64,000 nt of DNA from Stratiolaelaps scimitus (taxonomy: Eukaryota; Arthropoda; Arachnida; Mesostigmata; Laelapidae), in the NCBI GenBank assembly GCA_019614645.1, contig JABWDB010000032.1, positions 806,001 through 870,000 of the forward strand. Direction: 5' to 3'. Positions within the stretch are counted from its first letter, which is position 1. Every line of letters begins with the position of its first letter. The notes under the pieces were generated by a model, which searched no databases, was not told the origin of the DNA, and saw only the letters and a list, made by a program, of their open reading frames with translations. Below, one piece after another: positions 23,001-36,100 of the stretch. The position numbers were made by a program, and so were the translations under genes.

Positions 23001-26000
23001 CCGGAAGACAAGTGATATAGAAAGAAGAAACAAATAATTGATAGTTACTGTAGATTGAATACGAAGATGCAGTACCAAGATAGCAATTCCTGCATCTCTA
23101 AAATTCACGGTTAGTTTTGCTTCGAAGGGTTCAGAGCACGACATTTGTCAAGGTAAGCTACAGTTTTATTGAAGAAACTGCAATTTTTCCTACAATACTT
23201 AAGCTCCCTTGTATGTCACGTTTAAGACCCTGTTTGTTCATGTTTCGATATATAGTAGAACGACGATTGATGGCCAACCTTAAGCTAATATTGAGCCCGA
23301 GAGTCGTGCTACACGTTTGACTGCGCTAAGTTTAATTTCCGTCACACATTCAATTCTAGTTGCAATTCTGACCCATTTCTATTCAACGGCCCCCCTTCTG
23401 ACTTCTTCGTCCGATTCGTCCGAGGGAGGGATTATCAATATACCACGCTTATTCCGCCGGTGGCCTTTCCTCTGCCTCCTTGACTCCGAGTCCTCTGAGA
23501 GGGTTGGATCCGACGACAAGGCGAATTCCACCACTGCCGCCATTAACACCGCTGCGATTGCGCGTTTGCTGGCCCTGTCGTCCTCGGCGTTCTGTCTTCC
23601 AGCGCTAGTTGTGCCCCTCCCCAGGGGCCCACGAGGAGGGCCTTTGTTGGAGAGATACACAGCAAACTGGGACGGGGATTTTGAACCGATATCTCGGAGG
23701 CTAACACAGGCGCGAAGCTGATATATAGCGCACTTGTCTGTAAAATAGGAGATCAGCAACGAGCGCGGCGGAGCGCAGTCAGCAATAAAAGGACCCCAAG
23801 TCATGGTCAACCCATTAACAAAATGACTATGGCGAATAGGGAGGAGGTTTTTGTAGATAATGGAATTGAAATCCTTAGGAATACATGGCTATTTCTGATT
23901 AATAATATTATTATTATTATTCTTGTTATATTATGGATGCCAGATGTAGAACCTTCGTATAGATAAAGGCCTCTTACTGTAAAGGCTGTAAAAAGCCAGA
24001 GGCCGCAGGTTCGAATCCCGTTGCATGACATATAAGAAAACTTAAGCATTCTATGCAGTTCCTTTGATAAATCAATAACGCTTTACCTTACCGGGCAATT
24101 CCTGCAATTGGTCACTCACGCGTCAACCACGCGACCCTTTTATAGAGATGATTTATAAAAGCTGAACTGTAAATGGTGAATGATATTTTCGCACGAAGTC
24201 CCTCCGTATTTCAACGTGAGTTTATCCAAGTGGATGTCTCACCACTGGCGCCTCGCCGGATCTTAGCTGCATTAAGCGCGCTAAGTATACGACGGGTGGC
24301 TCTGAGGCGTCGAGCTCTTTCAGCCTATAAAGGAGAAGATCCCCACTAGTATTACCGGGAGGATTAAAGGGTCCTTTTAAATCGTGAAAGTTTTCGAGCA
24401 TGCTGGTGATATCTGATGGCACAACTAATGTACGGCTTTGCTTAGGAATAACGGTAGCACCCAAGACTTGACAACAGACGTTCTACCCTCGTGATCACGT
24501 TCTTTAAATATCAATCTTATGGATAACAGAGATCCGATGAGTGTGCTTTGAAAACGGGTCTCCTATTGTGATGCTCAACCCTGCTGGGATATATTTTCTC
24601 TTCTAAAGTAGGTATTTATTTATGCTCCACATAAACAATCTTACCTGAAAGATTTGGAATCACCGATTAAAAAACGACACGAGATGCCAGAATATTTTAC
24701 ACTCATTTCGTTGCATATTGGAACTTACAGTCAGAATAGCGAGCTGATAACGAACAGCAAACTTGGATCTCCCGAACGCATAGGGTCGTGGTCTAATTTA
24801 CAAGACAGTGTATTTCTTCTAGATTGAAACGATATCAACCAAACAGCTCGTATTTGAAGTCGCATCTATTGCCGTCCACCTATGTCGGAGAAGGACCTAT
24901 TTTATTATGACAAGAGTCGTTGGACAGCTGTGACCATGAATATTCCCATGTGAACCATACACGCAGAATAGAATTGAAAATATGGGATTAACTTAATGGC
25001 GACCCCTATTGATAACTGTTCCTACGACCTTGTCCATCCTTGTCCATGATTACGATGATGGGATCGTTCCACTAAGTCACATATACACGACCTCCGTCGA
25101 AGTAAACGATAGTAGCTTACACCGTATTATATTATATAATAACTCAACATCCACGAGGCGCTGCTGCTGCTGCCATTATCGCCATTGAGAGCTCGGTCTA
25201 TTCGAAACGGTGTCATTTTTCCTCCTCTCTTGCCGGTCGGTGGCTCTCTCGCTGTCTTTTGCTTGAGTGGTACCCAATGGACATCGGGGGGCACACGCGT
25301 CGCTCTGCTGCTCAGTGAGCGATGTCCCCAGGAGAGGAATAAAGGAAATGAAATTGCAAAAATTTTAATCAGTCCACGCAACCATCCTTCTCTCCCCGTC
25401 CCTTCGCCTTTCCGCTACAACAACCAGCACAGTCGGCATGGCTCGGCCGTAGTTTCTTCTCAGTGTGTTCGACCGCTGGCTCTGTTCGAACCTCATTCCT
25501 CCTTGCGAGGCAAGGGCCCACCAAAGGAGTTCCCGAGGTATTGGGTGTGCAGACGCGACGAGAATACGGGAAACACGCTGGGCGCAACGTGGCCCGTCGT
25601 CGACTGTGGCTCGCACCATAAGCGTTCGGACTCTTCCCGGTCCCCATCCCTTCCATGTATAAGTCGTCCAGCCCTGGTCGCGCGCGGGCAGAAGCTGTTT
25701 CAAGGCGGCGGGCACGTGGGCAAGTATACGATGAGGGACGTCGACGAAGGAAGATTAATGTTGTGACATCTGAACACATTTACCCATTTACATTACGAAT
25801 GGATGGATTGACGGCCGACGCCAGCGGCGAACAAGAAGCGAACGCCAGCGAGAAGGCAAACGCGGGATGGCGGAGCGCCGGTGGTAAGTGAGTAAGTGAC
25901 TGTGTATTGCTGTCGGAGGAGCCGTCCGCGACGGCCACAGCGACGGCAGGTTTGTCGCTTTGGACAAAAGCAAGACTAGTCCCTGCTATACAAAAATCCT

Positions 26001-29000
26001 CGTCCGCTCTATACCCGCTATTGGTGGTTTCGCTGCGTTTATCCTTGAGGCCCACCTCGCCGTTTCTCCATCGCGACGCCATGCGTGCTTCGCCCGCTCT
26101 ACTGAAGACCCCCCGCCCCCTCCTCGTCCGTTGCTTGTCCTTCACTTCGCTCTCGTGTCCGAGGTCCTTCACTCGGCGCAAGCCACGAACATCTTTTCGT
26201 TGTTTCTTCCCTTCAAGAAACGTCTTGTCGTCCTTTGACAGATTGCCCGCTTAGGTTGCCGATGGGCACACGATGGCAACCCGGCGAACGGGACAGGCTC
26301 ACCGCAGAGGATCGTGCTTGGCCTGCGCTCGGTGGAAGTGCTCCTCCACATAGTAATGTTTCATACTTTGTCGAGCAACCAACCTCGCGAACTGCTTTCT
26401 CAACTCGTTCTCACTGATCAATTCCTCAGGATAGACTCAATGAAACACGAGGTCTATGGTAGGGGTAGATGCGAAATTTTCTACTTAATCTTTTCATCTT
26501 TTTACAACTTATAGCACATCGGTGTGCACCGCGTGGAGGGCAGTTCCTTCATCAATGCGTTTCAGCGCGACACCTTCTTCAGAATACGAGCACGTTCGCG
26601 GCCAATAACGGCACCAACTGGACAGCAAATATACATGTTTGGTAGATACTAAAGCATTCGTCGAATTCTGCGGAACCCGCAGTAACATAGTCGAATCCTC
26701 ACAGGCTATTCATTTCACCGACGCCAGTCACGCCTTGGCCGCTCAGGCCCCACTATAAGCCTCACCCAGTAGTTGTATATAGAATAGTATAAACCCCCCC
26801 ACCCTCCGGTCCGCAATTGGCACCTATCAGATTCTCTTGCTATCAAGGCCATCTTGCCTGAGCGCAATCGAGCGGCGAACGTTGTAAAAGGCCAGCAACA
26901 TTGCCACCAACATTGCATCACTGATTGTACCGCAGCCATGTCGAAGGCGTCCTGCGACCGTGTCTCTCCTCCGTTTCCTGTCGCACATATGCAGGAACCA
27001 GTCGGGTGGTCCTGTCATCATGTCTGGCTCTTCCCGGCCAGGCTCCCTTCCGCGTCCTGCGTTCGCCTTCAGAATTCCCACCAACGCACTCAACTGGCAA
27101 ACACAATATTACACCGGCCTCCCCGAGATTCCCAACCGCCTCGCTCTGCCATCAGCAATCTGAACCGTTCCCATATTGCTGCCGGCGTTGTTGTTATTCG
27201 ATTGTATGTGTGTGCGCGCATGTCCTCTGTCAGCCTTCACCACGGCTTCGTTCGTGTTTCGTTGCAGAGAGTGGGGACGGCATTTCGATTTTCCTTTTGC
27301 GCCTCCCAAAAGTCGTGGTCGTTCAGCGAACACCACACAAAACCCTCGGGGCGCAACATCGAAGTGGGGTTGGTTCGCGATGTTTGTCTTTTCATTGATT
27401 ATAATTTTGATCTCTGCCAGAGACTTAGCCGTCAGCGTTTCATTTTTACTCAACCATAAAATAGGCATTATTATTGTTCGTAATGCATGTTAGCACCTCG
27501 ACACCGGTTATCCTAAGTATCATATCCGTCAGCGCGGTGGCCTTGGACGGCTAAATCTCTGGTTATCGGTAGCCAGACGGTGCAGGTTCGAGCCCCGCTG
27601 CGTGATGAGGACATATAAGAGAGCTTAAGCATTGTAACAATTGCAGCTCCTTCAATAACACCAATAAAGCTTAAGCTGTAACTCGAAGCATTTATTTATA
27701 GAATATGCCTGATGAGATTTTTGCATAGGAAGTGGCTCCTAAAAGCTGCAGCATATAGTCGTTATCGACAAATGGACCAATATAGGAATGTTGCTGGCAA
27801 ATGTATAAATTCTACATAGGCATTTTACCATCAATTATATTACGCATTTTAATTTAGCTAGTAGTAATAATGATTTGATATATGGTGCTACCTATGTATG
27901 TTAATACTTTGATATGCAATTAAGCAAGGCTTTTCTGAGTAGTCACGGATTAAAGGTGACACGATCTTAGAGACGCCATCGAGCTCGTCTTAACGTTTAC
28001 GGACTGGCCCTCAGCCAATATCTGACGTCCACGAAATTGCCCGGCCGGAGCTGATCTAATCAAATACAGTTTTCGCAATGATAGAGGTACTCACATGGAC
28101 TTGCGAGTTCTGTGTGCCACGTGTCACTTCGCGTCTGTCAGTGTAATATAATGAATCTTATTCGATTTCAGCTCAAGTCAACCGTGTTCCTATGAACATC
28201 ACAGTACTAATAGTAATAATAATCACTAATAAACCTAAAATTAAATAAACAAATATTAAAAAAAATGTATATATATATATATATATACATACATATTTAT
28301 TAGAGTTATATATTCAATTTCTCTGGTTAGTGTATATATATAATATATATGTATATAGCTGAGGCCTGTCAGATAGGGGAACAGCTGAGGGTCAGCTCAA
28401 AAACAAAAACATATATATATATATATATATATGTATAAGGGCACTAGTTGGAAATAGGTCACATGGCCGAGTGTCTAACATCAATGATTCTATTCATTTT
28501 TCACGGCAGTTCGAAGCGGAATCGGTGCAGGAGTTACGGTGGCAGCGGCGGCGGCAGCTGCTGCTGCTGCCGCTCCTGTCGTTGCGGCCGGCTCATTGGC
28601 GCGCATCTGCGAATGCGGCCCATCGCAGTTCGCGTGCAGCGAGGTGGCGGCCGGCAATGGCAATTGTACCTGTATCCCCAGCAGGTGGCACTGCGACGGA
28701 GATGACGACTGTGGAAATGGACGGGACGAGCTCGGATGCGGTAAGAGAGACAATTAGTGTTATCAAGTTGTACAACAAAAGCAACAATAACAACAACAAT
28801 TTATGGCAACGATAAGAGGAGAGGTTTAATCGGGAAACAATGGGTTGCAGTGGGTTGGAGCATTGGACAGCTACGGCATTATTACTGGGGTAATAGAAGG
28901 CTGCATCCTTTTGCTGATGAGATGTTGCGGTTCCCTATCCCATGGTTTATATATATATATATATATATATATAGTATAACGTAATTAGTGTGTAATAAGT

Positions 29001-30069
29001 AATTGCGTAACTACGAAGGCTCTAGCACTCACGGCTTTCACCGTGTGGAAATTACACGCTTGCGCGGGATCGAGAAGAGTATCGATTACGTGCTCAATCT
29101 CTCCACCGATCTTCTTATCTTGCTGGGCCCTCACCGTAAATTCCCTCGCGGCTCTCGGAAATACATTACCTCACTTAGGTCCCACATCAGCGTTGACAAA
29201 GGAGCACACGTGCGTACTCACGGGTATTTTGTTACATTGCAAACCAAAAAAAACAGCCTTGTACCCCTAGAATGTGGGTTCAGCATATCGGTACTGCATC
29301 AGGCGGATACTCACTCTCGTAGCTCAGCGCCAGTGTCCCCCTTTTCCGAAATGCTTTAAAGGACGCAGGCGTGCCAAAGATCACGATCATTAATCTTCTG
29401 GTTACTGACACAAAGTTGTGCGCTCCCGGAGAATACGACTCGGACAAAACGCTGAAATCAAAAGGCGCAAGAATTGTCTTCGGCCCGAACCGTTTTGTGC
29501 GACTTGACAAGCGACTTTACGCCCGATTTTGAAACACACATCATCAGAATCCCAACCGAATGAACTCGGCTGAAGGACGCTCATACGGCGAGCGTCAATA
29601 TTGAATTGATTTTCAACAGTAGCCGCAGTTGTACTACTGGACAATTGTAGGTGACCGGAAGAGATAGATTTCAGCAGAGGATGGTGGTTTTAGCAGGCAG
29701 AGAGGCGTTTTGTCATCCACGTCAACCCCCCTGCGCTGGATCGGCCCACTTTCACGGAGACGGGAAGGTGTCTCTGGTGGTGTCCGTGCGTTGGAAGAAA
29801 ATGCCCTCCTCCCAAAAAAAAAAGGTGTTCGGAAAATTTACACTGTAGGTGCAAGCGCGGGTTCGATTCCCACCCGTTGCACATTTACAATTAAGGGGGC
29901 ACGTGTGTTATGGAGAAAAGTGAAAGAGGTCCCTTGGACATTAAATGTTTAAGGCTGAGGTTCAATCCGAAAAAGTCTACTTTAAGTACTCATAGTAGTA
30001 TGGGGCGTTTTCAAAATGAAGCGTTTAAGATATACGTAATTTATATTTTATTTACTTTATTTCAGTCAC

Positions 30070-30115
<46 letters not shown>

Positions 30116-33100
30116 GTGACTGAATACGATGATTTTTATAGGAAATGGTTTAGTCCTGAAGTAATATACAATATATTCCCTAAGGCGTTGACTGAAACCC
30201 TGACCCCATAATTTGTACCATACTTACGCATCATCACGATCGACTAATCATCGCCTAATTTTAGTTTGGGAGAACCCACATTTACATGTGAATAATACAA
30301 TATTTACATTTGAACCGCTTAATGATGCAGTTAATTAGATAACAGTTATTATCTTAAATTAGATTGAAACTAGCCAACCTGCTAGTATTATCATCCTCCT
30401 GGGCGTCTAAACAAAGTACCTTTATTTTGCTGCCAAAATAATTACCACCCTTTCATAGATCTAACTTTGTTCACGCTTTGCGCTGTGGCACTCACCAAAC
30501 TCTTTATGCCCATGCTGAACTTTTTATTGTGTTGGGAGCTGATATACTTAGACTTGTATCCGCTGTTTATTTTCGCTGAAGACTCTGACCGTCGATTTCT
30601 ACGATGGTATATTATGGTAGGTAATTGCTGAAAATATCTTTGGTCATTCGGCTCCGCGTGGATCTTATAATTAATCATCAGCGGGATGGCGTGGTGACAG
30701 CGCCTAGGACTTTGAAACGTAAACTCTCCGGTCCAAAATATCACAGGGCACATGCGAATCGACGCTGGATATACTTGCAGCTTTGTCGATTAAGTTATTT
30801 ATTATAAATAATATAAGAGAGCTTTTTATTTGCAGCTCCTTTAATAAAGCAATAAAACTATATCTTTACCTATAATCGTGCTTTATGTTTAGTAACATTG
30901 TCACAAACATAATACAACAAGGTGCAAAATAAACGTCCTAAAATGTCCCACCGCCAATCGGGTCAACGATTAGGTAAGCCGAGGCAGGCACTCATTATCG
31001 TGACATCTCAAACAATCATCATTACAGCGTGTTCTTATTCTACGAGGTGTATGTGCCACGAACTCATTCTCACACGTGATATTTTCAGTCTCACCATTTA
31101 CTGTGTTTGCCTTTGTGCCATCTTATCTAGCCATCTATGTATAGCAGCGTAATAGCGTATGAAAAAATGTTGACGTTATAAAATTATAACATTTGCAACT
31201 ACAAGTGTCGTTGAGCTTCGAAAACCTTCAGGGCGGGAAGTCCAGGAAAACTTGAGGTGGCCAGGCCGCACATTCATGTGCGGCCGCCTTGCAGGACGGG
31301 AGAGGACACGCACGTGGTCATGGGTCGGATCAGCACCGTCGCACATTTGCATTTAGCACTAGTCCGTGTTACGAAGCAATGCAAAAAGCAGTTATATGGA
31401 CATTAAATGCTTAAGGCTGATAGGGGTCAGGCTTCGAAAAGGTTCAGTCCGGCCCGTGGATAGGAGATATATATATCTTACAGTTATATGTGTATTACTC
31501 ATGTCCCTTGTTGTACTGCCTTCTGGTTTGAATTTGACCTTGTCCCTATTGAGGAGAAGGTCGAATCCATTTCGACCATCTTCTGTTCGTGCTGCCTAAC
31601 AAACTGTTCCCGTAGGGGAGTCTCGGGGAGTCCAAAGTGCCGGTTAAGAGGTGTTTAACAAAGTTGCAATAGGTATTAGTGGGCCAATACACTGTTATAT
31701 GAGGAAACACCGTATGTAATCCTAGTTCAATAAAATGTTGCCAGCAGAGAAGTGCTTTGTCTGAAATAAATGTGAACAGCGAACATCTGATGTCCACGGT
31801 GCAACTGTTTTCCGGTATTCCTTCGTAAAGCGGAGCCTTTTAATGAAAATGTGCAACGGGTGGGAATCGAACCCATGCACCTACGTGTCTCTCCTCCGAT
31901 TGCAAGCCTCATACGAATGCACCAGCAGGCCACCACAGGGCTCGACAAAAAGCGCTCAGTCTGTTCCATAACAAGTGAACGGGCAAACGCCCTCCCTGAA
32001 GAAATGACTGTGATAGCCAGATAGGCGAATCTGTTCACGAATTTCAGCTCTTATCCGAGCATCTCTAATCTAATCGACAGGAGCTCGTTTGGTAAGCTCA
32101 TCCCATGTCAGAACCTCGTTCCTCCTATCTCCATTTGTTGATCTCGAGACCAACATATGCAGACTGGCGAAGTTGCCAGCGCCTGTTGGTGATGCTAACC
32201 CCTCCACGATGGAGGGCAAGGTCATTTCTGTGCACGATGGTCCCTACCTCCGAATGGTGCCTCGTGAAGGTTGCCCTTTTTTTAATGAACACTGTGAAAT
32301 AATTGTGATAAGGGCTACACGTATTGTTGACACTGTAATGTGTAAATAATATTATATTGTATATATTATATTGTGTATATTGCGATATCATCGGCTGTGT
32401 AATTTCGTTTCGAATATCGTGCATTTATATGTATGCTTTTGGTGTCAGTGTGAGCTGAGGTGCAAAAAAACACCCCCCTTTTATTTTATTTTTATCTCTT
32501 TTATTTATTTTTATTTTATCGAGAACTAAAGCGTATTATATTGCAGTTCCGAAAATAAACCTGATTTTTGAAACTTGAAACTTGAAAACTTGAAAGCCGA
32601 ACGAATTATGTTGATGTCGAAAAACATTCACATAATGTCAAAATATTCCCATCACATATGCTACAATGTTAACTGGTGACTATTCAATCGAAGAATGCTT
32701 GTCAAAAGTTCGATTGTAGATTGTACGATAGGTTAAAAATTGTAGTTCTCATGTAAGTGCGTATGCGTGTGTGTGTGTGTCTCACGTGAGGGTAGTCACG
32801 TGAGAGTGCGTCCGTTTTCACCGAGGTTTGTATTTTTGCCAAAGGAGCTTTGACGAGAGATTTCTCGGCCTTCGTCATCTCCCGGTCGGAGCCGTCGTCG
32901 TCATCATCATCGAACCCATGTAGCATGTAACTGCCGAGAAAAACACGCTGACTCACCGACCGACCAACACCGCCAGCGTTGGTCTAGTGCGTGGTCCGCT
33001 GGTTTGTATAGTCTAGTGAATTATGCAGGCGGCCCCGTACGAATGAAAGCAAGGCTTGCAGCAGAAGTATCAACCCTCGGGGCGGTAACCCCATCACAAC

Positions 33101-36100
33101 GGAGGGGGTGCGACGAGGGCCGCACCGAGGCCAGTCGATGATGGTGTGCCATCACTAAGGGACGAGAAGATCGGATTGCCTGTGACGTTCCCACCTATTG
33201 CCACTGTTTAGCTCGAATGAAGGGAATTGCATGAAGAAGGAGGAGGACAGGTGAAGAGTGGGCTGGGACTTGGGACTTTTGCCGGGGAAAAGCAAGGCAT
33301 CGAGTAGCCCCCCCTAAGCGGACACCGTACGCGCACATAATATTTATAGATTCAGAGGAACGCTGAGACAAATAGGAACATAACAGCCTGGGACGCCAAA
33401 GCTGAGACGTCCTCGAGTCACTTTCTGGGTACCTGGTGCCGAGGCGTTGCGGTGGCCTGCCTTTGGCCTGCATCGATGTTTGTTTGTTGGTCTGTTTGCA
33501 TTTACGCCCACCTTTGTTCGTCGCTCGTTTTCCTCATGAGGCGTAGATCGCTCAACGAATTGAATCCGCTCATCAAACAGCATGCCAGCAAGACGAGATG
33601 AACATAATTATGAGGACTAGAACTACCTATATATATATATATGTGTGTGTTGGTTGCGCCGTTCAGGATACACGGAGGTGTACGGGTTCGATCCCCACCG
33701 TTGCACATTTGCACTTAGCGGTCCGTTTTACGATGCAATACCGTAGACTGAGTTAAATGTTTAAGGCTGAGAATCAGCGAGAAAAGATTTGGTTGCGTCG
33801 GCTGCGGCGATGACGCAGTCGATTCCCCCAACTACGGGCCTTCCAAGGGTCTCCTAAAAGGTTAAGAGCCTGCCACATAGGGGAACAGCTGAGGGTCAGC
33901 TCGAAAAACAATTATAAGAGTCTCCTTATGTTTCGATATCTCTCCCCCACAGGGACAGTCATTTCTCGTTCTGTCCAGGTTTTAATCAGCACTTGACCGT
34001 CAGACTAAAGGCTTTTGGGCTGATTCTCAGCCAACATTTAACGTCCACGGTACAACTGCTTTTAGCATTGGTTCGTAAGACGGACCCCTAAATGCAAATG
34101 TGCAAACGGTGGGCATCGAACCCCTCAGACGGTCGAATGGTAACGTCCCGGGATCTTGAAACCGACTCGGCTAATTCCTTTGTGGTAACAAGGTGCCTAT
34201 ATAAAACATTTTATTTATAAATGTAGCTGGGCTTTTCCTAGATTTAGAACGACGGCGTCTGCTAAACGCCATTTGGACAAAAGCTACGATGAGAACGTAG
34301 ATGCCCTATTGTACACTTGCCTTGCATGAGGCGGGAGCGAGAGCTATCTCTGAAAACAACCTAAGTATTCCAGGCAATGTATAGTGTATTCCGATAAGCT
34401 TGAACCGGCGTTTTGATTAGGGGTTTCACACTTTGGGGACGATATGGTTCCCGTGTTTTTCTTGGGGGGAAGCTGTTCACGAGCGGCGACATATGCTGTG
34501 TTTGTATTTGTCAAGAAAAGGACAAAAGACATCGAGCTGAAATGTGATGAGGGGAGGCGCGCAGAGGCGTTATCGGCAGAGCGGGCTATTTATATTCACG
34601 GAAAGAATATATACTTTAGCTAGAGGGTATCCAGACATCGTAGGTAGAGGCATCTTGGGGTCGAATTTGCAAATGAGGATAACCTTTTTAGAAGGAAATT
34701 ACATTGGGGAAAGAGGTGGCCAAAGAAGGTCAACAGGGAGTGAGGACGCTCGTTGAGGCCTTGTGGAGTGGCAGTGCCTGTGTCTGGCGATACGTGGAAA
34801 AGTGCACTTGTGCTTTCAACAACCTATGTCACTATGCGAAGACGTACTCGGCACAATATGTGAAACGAAATTTTGGTGCGTCTAGTTTCTGAATGAGAGA
34901 GTCACAAATAAGGTACCTTACCAAATTCGACTGAAGAGACCCTGAGGACATGCCACAATGGTGACAATTGACCGCCAAAACTAGATGTGGACAAGGCAAC
35001 AGATAAAAATGGGTAAATGAGATGAGACGGTGAACGTCTTCGGAGTTTTACCAAGAGAACAAGGAGGTAATAATAATAATAATAATAACAAGTTTGTCAC
35101 ATTTATATATATATAATAGTATGTTCTAATATTTTTCTCGCTATCACAATTTATTCAAACATACAGTAATTAGGAATTATTTCTAGGGATTATGGGGGGT
35201 ATGGGAGGGAGGCGATTAGCTGGGACCGGGACCGAGGCCGACATTGTCCCTACCAAGGCGATGACATTGCCTCTCTGCCTCTGTACAGCGAGGGACAGGC
35301 GTTGCAGAGGAAACGATCCTGCGCGCGATAACAAATCCATAATAGCACAAACAACTTGAACAGGTTTGAAGCAAATATAACGATAGTCTTATTGAATACA
35401 CGATGTCATGCGTGCATGACCCAGAGCGCTCGCAAGACCGCCAGATGAGATTGCGGCCGACTATGGACAGAGACAATTTCATTACCAGCCATCGATTAGT
35501 ATTGACTGATAGTTATTATTTCGCACGCTTCGTTGTCCCAGTCATTTCGCCACGCTATAGTACAAGGTAGTCCGTTTAGAAGCGAGTTACGGTCAACACG
35601 GCCAGAATGAAGATATATTCGAAGACTCTAAGCAGCCGAGTCAGTGGTTCCTATTGAAGAAGCTCTCCCTCGAAACTCGCGTTAGAGTCCCCGAACGAAT
35701 TTTCAAGGTGTGGTACACCGACTCTAACAAATATAAATAACGTTGAAGTTTGTCCCTCCCCAGATTCACGGCTTTACTATCCAGCTGACGCTCTTTCCTA
35801 AGATGGCCTTGTCGTTGCTACGCTAGGTCCCGGATGGGCGGTGAGTAATGACAATTCGCTGTGTCCTCCTTGCATTGGGCTGTGACCGTCGGAGCCTGTT
35901 TCAGGCCCGACCACGCGGCGATGGGCAACAGTCCCAGCGTTCGGATCGCTTAAAGGACACCGCAGGACGGAGCCATAGTATGCCACGACGTTGAGCCGTG
36001 TGCTCGGTATTATGCCGTCCCGCGAAGCGGGACCGTTTAGATTAACGAGATACCAGCCAGCAAGCAGTCATTTAATGAGCTGGTGTAATATTTACTGCTG

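Larger units (their letters stand above)
17059..28509 (+). other. Lrp4: Lrp4 intron 1 (about 11.5 kb)
   Basis: It begins GTGCGT and ends CACGGCAG. Contents: CA repeats near 17155 and 18705, GC-rich DNA at 17.4-20.3 kb with no recognised gene, a C-rich tract (19564-19604), a tandem duplication (20498-20616), family A copies (23150, 23985, 27528), family C pieces (18793, 28358), a possible tRNA-like SINE head (22700) and a second GC-rich island (25.1-27.4 kb). The stretches 20.6-22.6 kb, 24.1-25.1 kb and 27.7-28.2 kb show nothing I recognise. Long open frames around 25185-25766, 25780-26181 and 26854-27468 overlap others on the opposite strand. Confidence 0.6.

Noticed and set aside
23379..23810. 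143-codon minus-strand frame with acidic/basic stretch ([20 protein letters not shown])
   Set aside because: The opposite frame 23317-23721 is equally open, there is no homology I can name, and no splice or promoter context.
25185..25766. 193-codon open frame on + strand
   Set aside because: A GC-rich stretch with an equally long frame on the other strand (25369-25779), no known motif, and low-complexity composition.
26854..27459. 201-codon open frame on + strand
   Set aside because: Overlapped by two other frames on + and one on -, no domain recognised; probably composition.
27560..27605. tRNA gene candidates from A/B box motifs in SINE heads
   Set aside because: No complete acceptor stem or cloverleaf is visible, and SINE bodies follow; these are tRNA-derived SINE promoters.
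30674..30745. tRNA-like head (GGATGGCGTGGTGACAGCGC) before a family A tail
   Set aside because: The A-box resemblance is weak and no B box follows; it could be a mutated family C head, but the support is too thin.
31546..32038. Minus-strand frames with [13 protein letters not shown] strings, also seen at 44254 and 29690
   Set aside because: They are translations of the inverted family B B-box region and recur wherever that SINE occurs.
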